Shown here in pieces: positions 25,561 to 38,326 of a stretch of DNA of 64,000 bases. Position numbers and translations under genes: made by a program. Positions within the stretch are counted from its first letter, which is position 1, and every line of letters starts with the position of its first letter. Location: assembly GCF_051014445.1 (NCBI RefSeq), contig NC_135146.1, positions 3,162,001 through 3,226,000 on the forward strand, in the 5' to 3' direction. The notes beneath the pieces were generated by a model. That model ran no database searches and was not told the DNA's origin. It worked only from the letters and a program-made list of their open reading frames with translations. The stretch comes from Colletes latitarsis (taxonomy: Eukaryota > Arthropoda > Insecta > Hymenoptera > Colletidae).

Positions 25561-26263
25561 CATCTGGCTCATACTATCGCATTTTTCGCATACTTGTTGG
25601 CCAGATCCTGGGCGTTTTCTGGGTTAGATCAGGTAGTAGTGTTGTACCGCACTGAATCAGTGAGTTAAACCTGGATTCAATCTATATTTTAGAGGATAAC
25701 AACGGCTAGGTCAGTGTTAGGTCTGGTATTTGCCATCATCTGGCCCATACTTTCGCATATTTCGCATACTCGTTGGCCAGATCCTGGGCGTTTTCGCCTT
25801 TGGGTCACGTAGTAATGTGGCACCACACTGCAACAATGAGTTAAACCTGGATTCAATCTATATTTTAGTGGATAACACCGGTACGGTCAGGGTTAGGTCT
25901 GGTATTTGCCATCATCTGGCTCATACTTTCGCATATTTCGCATACTTTTTGGCCAGATCCTGGGCGTTTTCTGGTTTGGATCACCTAGTAACGTGGTACC
26001 ACACTGAAACAGTGAGTTAAACCTGGATACAATCTATATTTTAGAGGATAACACCGGCTAGGTCAGGGTTAGGTCTGGTATTTGCCATCATCTGTCTCAT
26101 ACTTTCGCATTTTTCACCTACTTGTTGGCCAGATCCTGGGCGTTATCTGGTTTCGATCACGTAGTAATGTGGTGCCACACAGCAACAGTGAGTTAAACCT
26201 GGATTCAATCTATATTATAGAGGATAACACCGGCTAGGTCAGGGTTAGGTCTGGTATTTGCCA
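25560..26263. repeat. Four-monomer unit C, copy 1
   Basis: Marked by GTGTTGTACCGCACTGAATC, ACAACGGCTAGGTCAGTG, GCGTTTTCGCCTTTGGG and ACCGGTACGGTCAGG. It is followed at once by a second copy offset by 704 bases (four monomers). Confidence 0.8.
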
Positions 26264-29200
26264 TCATCTGGCTCATACTATCGCATTTTTCGCATACTTG
26301 TTGGCCAGATCCTGGGCGTTTTCTGGGTTAGATCAGGTAGTAGTGTTGTACCGCACTGAATCAGTGAGATAAACCTGGATTCAATCTATATTTTAGAGGA
26401 TAACAACGGCTAGGTCAGTGTTAGGTCTGGTATTTGCCATCATCTGGCCCATACTTTCGCATATTTCGCATACTCGTTGGCCAGATCCTGGGCGTTTTCG
26501 CCTTTGGGTCACGTAGTAATGTGGCACCACACTGCAACAATGAGTTAAACCTGGATTCAATCTATATTTTAGTGGATAACACCGGTACGGTCAGGGTTAG
26601 GTCTGGTATTTGCCATCATCTGGCTCATACTTTCGCATATTTCGCATACTTTTTGGCCAGATCCTGGGCGTTTTCTGGTTTGGATCACGTAGTAATGTGG
26701 TACCACACTGAAACAGTGAGTTAAACCTGGATACAATCTATATTATAGAGGATAACACCGGCTAGGTCAGGGTTAGGTCTGGTATTTGCCATCATCTGGC
26801 TCATACTATCGCATTTTTCGCATACTTGTTGGCCAGATCCTGGGCGTTATCTGGTTTGGATCACGTAGTAATGTGGTGCCACACTGCAACAGTGAGTTAA
26901 ACCTGGATTCAATCTATATTATAGAGGATAACACCGGCTAGGTCAGGGTTAGGTCTGGTATTTGCCATCATCTGGCTCATACTTTCGCATATTTCGCATA
27001 CTTGTTGGCCTGAACCTGGGCGTTTTCTGGGCTGGATCACGTAGTAATGTGGTACCACACTGAAACAGTGGGTTAAACCAGGGTTCAATCTATATTTTAG
27101 TGGATAACACCGGTACGGTCAGGGTTAGGTCTGGTATTTGCCATCATCTGTCTCATACTTTCGCATTTTTCACCTACTTGTTGGCCAGATCCTGGGCGTT
27201 ATCTGGTTTGGATCACGTAGTAATGTGGTGCCACACTGCAACAGTGAGTTAAACCTGGATTCAATCTATATTATAGAGGATAACACCGGCTAGGTCAGGG
27301 TTAGGTCTGGTATTTGCCATCATCTGGCTCATACTTTCGCATTTTTCGCATACTTGTTGGCCAGATCCTGGGCGTTTTCTGGTTTGGGTTACGTAGTAAT
27401 GTGGTACCACACTGCAACAGTGAGTTAAACCTGGATTCAATCTATATTTTAGAGGATAACACTGGTTTGGTCGGGGTGAGGGCTGGGATTTGCCATCATC
27501 TGGCTCATACTTTCGCATTTTTCGCATACTTGTTGGCCAGATCCTGGGCGTTTTCTGGGGTGGATAACGTAGTAATGTGGTACCACAGTGAAACAGTGGG
27601 TTAAACCAGGGTTCAATCTATATTTTAGAGGATAACACCAGTTAGGTCAGGGTTAGGTCTGGTATTTGCCATCATCTGGCTCATACTTTCGCATTTTTCG
27701 CATACTTGTTGGCCAGATCCTGGGCGTTTTCTGGTTTGGATCACGTAGTAATGTGGTACCACACTGAAACAGTGAGTTTATCTTGGATTCAATCTATATT
27801 TTAGAGGATAACACCAGTTAGGTCAGGGTTGGGTCTGGTATTTGCCATTATCTGGCTCATACTTTCGCATTTTTCGCATACTTGTTGGCCAGATCCTGGG
27901 CGTTTTCTGGTTTGGGTTACGTAGTAATGTGGTACCACAGTGAAACAGTGAGTTAAACGTGGATTCAATCTATATTTTAGTGGATAACACCGGTTAGGTT
28001 ATGGTTAGGTCTGGTATTTGCCATCATCTGGCTCATACTTTCGCCTTTTTCACCTACTTGTTAGCCTCATCCTGGGCGTTTTCTGGGCTGGATCATGTAG
28101 TAATGTGGTACCACACTGAAAAAGTGGGTTAAACCAGGATTCAATCTATATTTTAGAGGATAACACCGACTAGGTCAGGGTTAGGTCTGGTATTTGCCAT
28201 CATCTGGCTCATACTTTCGCATTTTTGGCATACTTATTGGCCAGATCCGGGGCGTTTTCTGGTTTGGATCACGTAGTAATGTGGTACCACACTGAAACAG
28301 TGAGTTTATCTTGGATTCAATCTATATTTTAGAGGATAACACCTGTTATGTCAAGGTTAGGTCTGGTATTTGCCATCATCTGGCACATACTTTCGCATTT
28401 TTCGCATACTTGTTGGCCAGATCCTGGGCGTTTTCTGGTTTGGATCACGTAGTAATGTGGTACCACACTGAAACAGTGAGTTTATCTTGGATTCAATCTA
28501 TATTTTAGAGGATAACACCAGTTAGGTCAGGGTTGGGTCTGGTATTTGCCATCGTCTGGCTCATGCTTTCGCATTTTTCGCATACTTGTTGGCCAGATCC
28601 TGGGCGTTTTCTGGTTTGGATCACGTAGTAATATGGTACCACACTGAAACAGTGGGATAAACCAGGATTCAATCTATATTTTAGAGGATAACAGCGGATA
28701 GGTCAGGGTTAGGTCTGGTATTTGCCATCATCTGTCTCATACTTTCGCATTTTTCGCATACTCGTTGGCCAGATCCTGGGCGTTTTCTGATTTGGGTCAC
28801 GTAGTAATGTAGCACCACACTGAAACAGTGAGTTTATCTTGGATTCAATCTATATTTTAGAGGATAACAACGTTTAGGTCATGGTTAGGTCTGGTATTTG
28901 CCATCATCTGGCTCATACTTTCGCCTTTTTCACCTACTTGTTGGACTGATCCTGGGCGTTTTCTGGTTTGGGTCACGTAGTAATGTAGTGTTACATTGCA
29001 ACAGTGAGGTAAACCTGGATTCAATCTATATTTTAGAGGATAACACCGGCTAGGTCAGGGTTGGGTCTGCTATTTGCCATCATCTGCCTCATACTTTCGC
29101 ATTTTTCACCTACTCGTTGGCCAGATCCTGGGCGTTTTCTGGATCGGATCACGTAGTAATGTGGCACCACACTCAAACAGTGAGTTAAACCTGGAATCAA

Positions 29201-29430
29201 TCTATATTTTAGAGGGTAACACCAGTTAGGTTTGGGTTAGGTCTGGTATTTGCCATCATCTGGCTCATACTTTCGCATTTTTCGCATACTTGTTGCCCAG
29301 ATCCGGGGCGTTTTCTGGTTTGGATCACGTAGTAATGTGGTGCCACACTGAAACAGTGAGTTAAACCTGGATTCAATCTATATTTTAGAGGATAACAGCA
29401 GCTAGGTCAGGGTTGGGTCTGGTATTTGCC
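26264..29430. repeat. Block duplication D, copy 1 (18 monomers)
   Basis: Begins with the second copy of unit C and runs to about 29430. Relative to copy 2 it has three additional monomers (about 26606-27134), so the offset is 3520 before them and 2992 after them. Distinctive members include TTCTGGGGTGGATAACG near 27555, TTTTTGGCATACTTATTGG near 28223 and GTAGTGTTACATTG near 28985. Confidence 0.88.
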
Positions 29431-29783
29431 ATCATCTGGCCCATACTTTCGCATTTTTCGCATACTCGTTGGCCAGATCCTGGGCGTTTTCTGGTTTGGG
29501 TCACGTAGTAATGTAGCACCACACTGAAACAGTGAGTTAAACCTGGAATCAATCTATATTTTAGAGGGTAACACCGGTTAGGTTTGGGTTAGGTCTGGTA
29601 TTTGCCATCATCTGGGTCATACTTTCGCATTTTTCGCATACTTGTTGCCCATATCCGGGGCGTTTTCTGGTTTGGATCACGTAGTAATGTGGTGCCACAC
29701 TGAAACAGTGAGTTTATCTTGGATTCAATCTATATTTTAGAGGATAACAGCAGCTAGGTCAGGGTTGGGTCTGGTATTTGCCA

Positions 29784-32422
29784 TCATCTGGCTCATACTA
29801 TCGCATTTTTCGCATACTTGTTGGCCAGATCCTGGGCGTTTTCTGGGTTAGATCAGGTAGTAGTGTTGTACCGCACTGAATCAGTGAGATAAACCTGGAT
29901 TCAATCTATATTTTAGAGGATAACAACGGCTAGGTCAGTGTTAGGTCTGGTATTTGCCATCATCTGGCCCATACTTTCGCATATTTCGCATACTCGTTGG
30001 CCAGATCCTGGGCGTTTTCGCCTTTGGGTCACGTAGTAATGTGGCACCACACTGCAACAATGAGTTAAACCTGGATTCAATCTATATTTTAGTGGATAAC
30101 ACCGGTACGGTCAGGGTTAGGTCTGGTATTTGCCATCATCTGTCTCATACTTTCGCATTTTTCACCTACTTGTTGGCCAGATCCTGGGCGTTATCTGGTT
30201 TGGATCACGTAGTAATGTGGTGCCACACTGCAACAGTGAGTTAAACCTGGATTCAATCTATATTATAGAGGATAACACCGGCTAGGTCAGGGTTAGGTCT
30301 GGTATTTGCCATCATCTGGCTCATACTTTCGCATTTTTCGCATACTTGTTGGCCAGATCCTGGGCGTTTTCTGGTTTGGGTTACGTAGTAATGTGGTACC
30401 ACACTGCAACAGTGAGTTAAACCTGGATTCAATCTATATTTTAGAGGATAACACTGGTTTGGTCGGGGTGAGGGCTGGGATTTGCCATCATCTGGCTCAT
30501 ACTTTCGCATTTTTCGCATACTTGTTGGCCAGATCCTGGGCGTTTTCTGGGGTGGATAACGTAGTAATGTGGTACCACAGTGAAACAGTGGGTTAAACCA
30601 GGGTTCAATCTATATTTTAGAGGATAACACCAGTTAGGTCAGGGTTAGGTCTGGTATTTGCCATCATCTGGCTCATACTTTCGCATTTTTCGCATACTTG
30701 TTGGCCAGATCCTGGGCGTTTTCTGGTTTGGATCACGTAGTAATGTGGTACCACACTGAAACAGTGAGTTTATCTTGGATTCAATCTATATTTTAGAGGA
30801 TAACACCAGTTAGGTCAGGGTTGGGTCTGGTATTTGCCATTATCTGGCTCATACTTTCGCATTTTTCGCATACTTGTTGGCCAGATCCTGGGCGTTTTCT
30901 GGTTTGGGTTACGTAGTAATGTGGTACCACACTGCAACAGTGAGTTAAACGTGGATTCAATCTATATTTTAGTGGATAACACCGGTTAGGTCATGGTTAG
31001 GTCTGGTATTTGCCATCATCTGGCTCATACTTTCGCCTTTTTCACCTACTTGTTAGCCTCATCCTGGGCGTTTTCTGGGCTGGATCATGTAGTAATGTGG
31101 TACCACACTGAAAAAGTGGGTTAAACCAGGATTCAATCTATATTTTAGAGGATAACAGCGGTTAGGTCAGGGTTAGGTCTGGTATTTGCCATCATCTGGC
31201 TCATACTTTCGCATTTTTGGCATACTTATTGGCCAGATCCGGGGCGTTTTCTGGTTTGGATCACGTAGTAATGTGGTACCACACTGAAACAGTGAGTTTA
31301 TCTTGGATTCAATCTATATTTTAGAGGATAACACCTGTTATGTCAAGGTTAGGTCTGGTATTTGCCATCATCTGGCACATACTTTCGCATTTTTCGCATA
31401 CTTGTTGGCCAGATCCTGGGCGTTTTCTGGTTTGGATCACGTAGTAATGTGGTACCACACTGAAACAGTGAGTTTATCTTGGATTCAATCTATATTTTAG
31501 AGGATAACACCAGTTAGGTCAGGGTTGGGTCTGGTATTTGCCATCGTCTGGCTCATGCTTTCGCATTTTTCGCATACTTGTTGGCCAGATCCTGGGCGTT
31601 TTCTGGTTTGGATCACGTAGTAATATGGTACCACACTGAAACAGTGGGTTAAACCAGGATTCAATCTATATTTTAGAGGATAACAGCGGATAGGTCAGGG
31701 TTAGGTCTGGTATTTGCCATCATCTGTCTCATACTTTCGCATTTTTCGCATACTCGTTGGCCAGATCCTGGGCGTTTTCTGATTTGGGTCACGTAGTAAT
31801 GTAGCACCACACTGAAACAGTGAGTTTATCTTGGATTCAATCTATATTTTAGAGGATAACAACGTTTAGGTCATGGTTAGGTCTGGTATTTGCCATCATC
31901 TGGCTCATACTTTCGCCTTTTTCACCTACTTGTTGGACTGATCCTGGGCGTTTTCTGGTTTGGGTCACGTAGTAATGTAGTGTTACATTGCAACAGTGAG
32001 GTAAACCTGGATTCAATCTATATTTTAGAGGATAACACCGGCTAGGTCAGGGTTGGGTCTGGTATTTGCCATCATCTGCCTCATACTTTCGCATTTTTCA
32101 CCTACTCGTTGGCCAGATCCTGGGCGTTTTCTGGATCGGATCACGTAGTAATGTGGCACCACACTCAAACAGTGAGTTAAACCTGGAATCAATCTATATT
32201 TTAGAGGGTAACACCAGTTAGGTTTGGGTTAGGTCTGGTATTTGCCATCATCTGGCTCATACTTTCGCATTTTTCGCATACTTGTTGCCCAGATCCGGGG
32301 CGTTTTCTGGTTTGGATCACGTAGTAATGTGGTGCCACACTGAAACAGTGAGTTAAACCTGGATTCAATCTATATTTTAGAGGATAACAGCAGCTAGGTC
32401 AGGGTTGGGTCTGGTATTTGCC
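29784..32422. repeat. Block duplication D, copy 2
   Basis: Same order of variants as copy 1 with three monomers missing at about 30126. By eye I found fewer than a dozen substitutions over the last 2.3 kb, for example CACAGTGAAACAG near 27937 against CACACTGCAACAG near 30929. Similarity ends in the conserved segment, at ATCATCTGG (29430) against ATCATCCGG (32424). Confidence 0.88.
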
Positions 32423-34680
32423 ATCATCCGGCTCATACTTTCGCATATTTCGCATACTGGCTGGCCAGATCCTGGGCGTTTTCAGGTTTGCATCACGTTG
32501 TAATGTGGCACCACACTGAAACAGTGAGTTAAACATGGATTCAATCTATATTTTGGAGGATAACACTGGCTAGGTCAGGGTTAGGTCTGGTATTTGCCGT
32601 CATCTGACTCATACTTTCGCATTTTTCGCATACTTGTTGGCCAGATCCTGGGCGTTCTCTGGGTTGGATCAGGTAGTAGTGTGGTACCGCACTGAAACTG
32701 TGAAGTAATCCTGGATTCGATCTATATATTAGAGGGTAACTCCGGTTAGGTTTGGGTTAGGTCTGGTATTTGCCATCATCCGGCTCATACTTTCGCATTT
32801 TTCGCATACTTGCTGGCCAGATCCTGGGCGTTTTCAGGTTTGCATCACGTTGTAATGTGGCACCACACTGAAACAGTGAGTTAAACATGGATTCAATCTA
32901 TATTTTGGAGGATAACACTGGCTAGGTCAGGGTTAGGTCTGGTATTTGCCGTCATCTGACTCATACTTTCGCATTTTTCGCATACTTGTTGGCCAGATCC
33001 TGGGCGTTCTTTGGGTTGGATCAGGTAGTAGTGTGGTACCGCACTGAAACTGTGAAGTAATCCTGGATTCGATCTATATATTAGAGGGTAACTCCGGTTA
33101 GGTTTGGGTTAGGTCTGGTATTTGCCATCATCCGGCTCACACTTTCGCATTTTTCGCATACTTGTTGGCAAGATCCTGGGCGTTCTCTGGGTTGGATCAG
33201 GTAGTAGTGTGGTACCGCACTGAAACTGTGAAGTAATCCTGGATTCGATCTATATATTAGAGGGTAACAGCGGCTAGGTCAGGGTTGGGTCTGGTATTTG
33301 CCATCATCTGGCCCATACTTTCGCATTTTTCGCATACTTGTTGGCCAGATCCTGGGCGTTTTCTGGTTTGGATCACGTAGTAATGTGGTACCACACTGAA
33401 ACAGTGAGTTTATCTTGGATTTAATCTATATTTTAGAGGATAACACCGGTTTGGTCGGGGTGAGGGCTGGGATTTGCCATCATCTGGCTCATACTTTCGC
33501 ATTTTTCGCATACTTGTTAGCCAGATCCTCGGTGTTTTCTGGTTTGGATCACGTAGTGATGTAGAACCACTCTGAAACAGTGAGTTAAACCTGGATTCAA
33601 TCTATATTTTAGAGGGTAACAGCGGCTAGGTCAGTTTTAGGTCTGCTATTTGCCATCATCTGGCCCATACTTTCGCATATTTCGCATACTCGTTGGCCAG
33701 ATCCTGGGCGTTTTCGACTTTGGGTCACTTAGTAATGTGGCACCACACTGCAACAATGAGTTAAACCTGGATTCAATCTATATTTTAGTGGATAACACCG
33801 GTTAGGTCAGGGTTAGGTCTGGTATTTACCATCATCTGGCTCATACTTTCGCCTTTTTCACCTACTTGTTGGCCTGATCCTGGGCGCTTTCTGGGCTGGA
33901 TCACGTAGTAATGTGGTACCACACTGCAACAGTGAGTTAAACGTGGATTCAATCTATATTTTAGTGGATAACACCTGTTAGGTCATGGTTAGGTCTGGTA
34001 TTTGCCATCATCTGGCTCATTCTTTCGCCTTTTTCACCTACTTGTTAGCCTCATCCTGGGCGTTTTCTGGGCTGGATCACGTAGTAATGTAGTACCACAC
34101 TGAAACAGTGGGTTAAACCAGGATTCAATCTATATTTTAGAGGATAACACCGACTAGGTCAGGGTTAGGTCTGGTATTTGCCATCATCTGGCTCATACTT
34201 TCGCATTTTTCGCATACTTGTTGCCCATATCCGGGGCGTTTTCTGGTTTGGATCACGTAGTAATGTGGTACCACACTGAAACAGTGAGTTTATCTTGGAT
34301 TCAATCTATATTTTAGAGGAAAACACCAGTTAGGTCAGGGTTAGGTCTGGTATTTGCCATCATCTGGCTCATACTTTCGCATTTTTCGCATACTTGTTGG
34401 CCACATCCTGGGCGTTTTCTGGTTTGGATCACGTAGTAATGTGGTACCACACTGAAACAGTGAGTTTATCTTGGATTCAATGTATATTTTAGAGGATAAC
34501 ACCAGTTAGGTCAGGGTTAGGTCTGGTATTTGCCATCATCTGGCTCATACTTTCGCATTTTTCGCATACTTGTTGGCCAGATCCTGGGCGTTTTCTGGTT
34601 TGGGTTAGGTAGTAATGTGGTACCACACTGCAGCAGTGAGTTAAACCTGGATTCAATCTATATTTTAGAGGATAACACCG
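32423..34680. repeat. Block E, copy 1
   Basis: Repeated at an offset of 17248, exactly 98 monomers. It opens with two rounds of a two-monomer unit carrying GCATCACGTTGTAATGTGG and GGTAACTCCGGTTAGG. It later has TCTTGGATTTAATC at 33413, TTAGCCAGATCCTCGGTG near 33517 and CCATATCCGGGGCG near 34225. Confidence 0.85.
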
Positions 34681-35519
34681 GATAGGTCAGCGTTAGGTCT
34701 GATAATTGCCACCATCTGGCTCATACTTTCGCATTTTTCGCATACTTGTTGGCCAGATCCTGGGAGTTCTCTGGTTTGGATAACGTAGTAATATGGTACC
34801 ACACTGAAAGAGTGAGGTAATCCTGGATTCAATCCATATTTCAGACGATAACAGCGGCTAGGTCAGGGTTAGGTCTGGTATTTGCCATCATCTGGCTCAT
34901 ACTTTCGCATTTTTCGCATACTTGTTGGCCAGATCCTGGGCGTTTTCTGGTTTGGGTCACGTAGTAATGTGGTTCCACACTGCAACAGTGAGTTAAACCT
35001 GGATTCAATCTATATTTTACAGGATAACACCGGTTAGGTCAGGGTTTGTTCTGGTATTTGCCATCATCTGGCTGATACTTTCGCCTTTTTCTCTTACTTG
35101 TTGGCCTGATCCTGGGCGTTTTCTGGGTTGGAACAGGTAGTAGTGTGGTACCGCACTGAAACAGTGAAGTAATCCTGGATTCGATCTATATATTAGAGGG
35201 TAACACCGGTTAGGTTTGGGTTGGGTCTGGTATTTGCCATCATCTGGCTCATACTTTCGCATTTTTCGCATACTTGTTGGCCAGATCCTCGGTGTTTTCT
35301 GGTTTGTATCACGTAGTAATGTAGAACCACTCTGAACCAGTCAGTTAAACCTGGATTCAATCTATATTTTAGAGGATAACACCGGCTAGGTCAGGGTTAG
35401 GTCTGGTATTTGCCATCATCTGGCTGATACTTTCTCCTTTTTCTCTTACTTGTTGGCCTGATCCTGGGCGTTTTCTGGGTTGGAACAGGTAGTAGTGTGG
35501 TACCGCACTGAAACAGTGA
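34681..35519. repeat. Satellite between blocks E and F
   Basis: Four monomers (about 34681-35381) have no counterpart after the second copy of E, where the sequence jumps straight to the equivalent of 35381. The segment recurs at about 42190-42770 (offset 7392, 42 monomers), with AAAGAGTGAG and AATCCATATTTCAGACG in common. Confidence 0.75.
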
Positions 35520-38326
35520 AGTAATCCTGGATTCGATCTATATATTAGAGGGTAACACCGGTTAGGTTTGGGTTAGGTCTGGTATTTGCCATAATCTGGC
35601 TCATGCTTTCGCATTTTTCACATACTTGTTGGCCAGATCCTGGGCGTTTTCTGGTTTGGGTCACGTAGTAATGTAGTGTTACATTGCAGCAGTGAGTTAA
35701 ACCTGGATTCAATCTATATTTTAGAGGATAACACCGGCTAGGTCAGGGTTTGTTCTGGTATTTGCCATCATCTGGCTGATACTTTCGCCTTTTTCTCTTA
35801 CTTGTTGGCCTGATCCTGGGCGTTTTCTGGGTTGGAACAGGTAGTAGTGTGGTACCGCACTGAAACAGTGAAGTAATCCTGGATTCGATCTATATATTAG
35901 AGGGTAACACCGGTTAGGTTTGGGTTAGGTCTGGTATTTGCCATAATCTGGCTCATGCTTTCGCATTTTTCACATACTTGTTGGCCAGATCCTGGGCGTT
36001 TTCTGGTTTGGGTCACGTAGTAATGTAGTGTTACATTGCAACAGTGAGTTAAACCTGGATTCAATCTATATTTTAGAGGATAACACCAGTTAGGTCAGGG
36101 TTAGGTCTGGTATTTGCCATCATCTGGCTCATACTTTCGCATTTTTCGCATACTTGTTGGCCAGATCCTGGGCGTTCTCTGGGTTGGATCAGGTAGTAGT
36201 GTGGTACCGCACTGAAACTGTGAAGTAGTCCTGGATTCGATCTATATATTAGACGGTAACTCCGGCTAGGTTTGGGTTAGGTCTGGTATTTGCCATCATC
36301 CGGCTCATACTTTCGCATTTTTCGCATACTTGTTGGCCAGATCCTGGGCGTTCTCTGGGTTGGATCAGGTAGTAGTGTGGTACCGCACTGAAAATGTGAA
36401 GTAACCCTGGATTCGATCTATGTACTAGAGGGTAACACCGGTTAGGTTTGGGTTAGGTCTGGTATTTGCCATCATCTGGCTCATACTTTCGCATTTTTCG
36501 CATACTTGTTGGCCAGGTCCTGGGCGTTTACGGGTTTGGGTCACGTAGTAATGTGGTTCCACACTGCAACAGTGAGTTAAACGTGGATACAATCTATATT
36601 TTAGAGGATAACACCGGTTAGGTCATGGTTAGGTCTGGTATTTGCCATCATCTGGCTCATACTATCGCATTTTTCGCATACTTGTTGGCCAGATCCTGGG
36701 CGTTTTCTGGGTTAGATCAGGTAGTAGTGTGGTACCGCACTGAATAAGTGAAGTAATCCTGGATTCGATCTATATATTAGAGGGTAACACCGGTTAGGTT
36801 TGGGTTAGGTCTGTTATTTGCCATCATCTGGCTCATACTTTCGCATTTTTCGCATACTTGTTAGCCAGATCCTCGGTGTTTTCTGGTTTGGATCATGTAG
36901 TGATGTAGAACCACTCTGAAACAGTGAGTTAAACCTGGATTCAATCTATATTTTAGAGGATAACAGCGGCTAGGTCAGTTTTAGGTCTGGTATTTGCCAT
37001 CATCTGGCCCATACTTTCGCATTTTTCGCATACTTGTTGGCCAGATCCTGGGCGTTTTCTGGTTTGGGTTACGTAGTAATGTGGTACCACACTGCAACAG
37101 TGAGTTAAACCTGGATTCAATCTATATTTTAGAGGATAACACCGGTTTGGTCGGGGTGAGGGCTGGGAGTTCCCATCATCTGGCTCATACTTTCGCATTT
37201 TTCGCATACTTGTTGGCCAGATCCTGGGCGTTTTCTGGTTTGCATCACGTAGTAATGTGGTACCACACTCAAACAGTTTGTTAAATCTGGATCCAATGTA
37301 TATTTTAGAAGAATAACAGCGGCTAGGTCAGGGTTGGGTCTGGTATTTGCCATCATCTGGCCCATACTTTCGCATTTTTCGCATACTCGTTGGCCAGATC
37401 CTGGGCGTTTTCTGGTTTGGGTGACGTAGTAATGTGGCACCACACTGCAACAATGAGTTAAACGTGGATTCAATCTATATTTTAGTGGATAACACCGGTT
37501 AGGTCATGGTTAGGTCTGGTATTTGCCATCATCTGGCTCATTCTTTCGCCTTTTTCACCTACTTGTTAGCCTCATCCTGGGCGTTTTCTGGGCTGGATCA
37601 CGTAGTAATGTGGTACCACACTGAAACAGTGGGTTAAACCAGGATTCAATCTATATTTTAGAGGATAACACCGACTAGGTCAGGGTTAGGTCTGCTATTT
37701 GCCATCATCTGGCTCATACTTTCGCATTTTTGGCATACTTATTGGCCAGATCCTGGGCGTTTTCTGGTTTGGATTACGTAGTAATGTGGTTCCACACTGC
37801 AGCAGTGAGTTAAACCTGGATACAATCTATATTTTAGAGGATAACACCGGTTATGTCAGGGTTAGGTCTGGTATTTGCCATCATCTGGCTCATACTTTCG
37901 CATTTTTCGCATACTTGTTGGCCAGTTTCTGGGCGTTTTCTGGATCGGATCACGTAGTAATGTGGCACCACACTCAAACAGTGAGTTAAACCTGGAATCA
38001 ATCTATATTTTAGAGGGTAACACCAGTTAGGTTTGGGTTAGGTCTGGTATTTGCCATCATCTGGCTCATACTTTCGCATTTTTCGCATACTTGTTGCCCA
38101 TATCCGGGGCGTTTTCTGGTTTGGATCACGTAGTAATGTGGCACCACACTGAAACAGTGAGTTTATCTTGGATTCAATCTATATTTTAGAGGATAACACC
38201 AGTTAGGTCAGGGTTAGGTCTGGTATTTCCCATCATCTGGCTCATACTTTCGCATTTTTCGCATACTTGTAGGCCACATCCTGGGCGTTTTCTGGTTTGG
38301 ATCACGTAGTAATGTGGTACCGCACT
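35520..38326. repeat. Block F, copy 1
   Basis: Followed in direct tandem by copy 2. The offset is 2817 (16 monomers plus 1) at 35751 and 2993 (17 plus 1) from about 36950. Markers: GGGTTTGTTCTGG with TCTCTTACTTG, GTAGTGTTACATTGC, AAAATGTGAAGTAACCC, TTTACGGGTTTGGG and GGATCCAATGTATATTTTAG. Confidence 0.85.
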
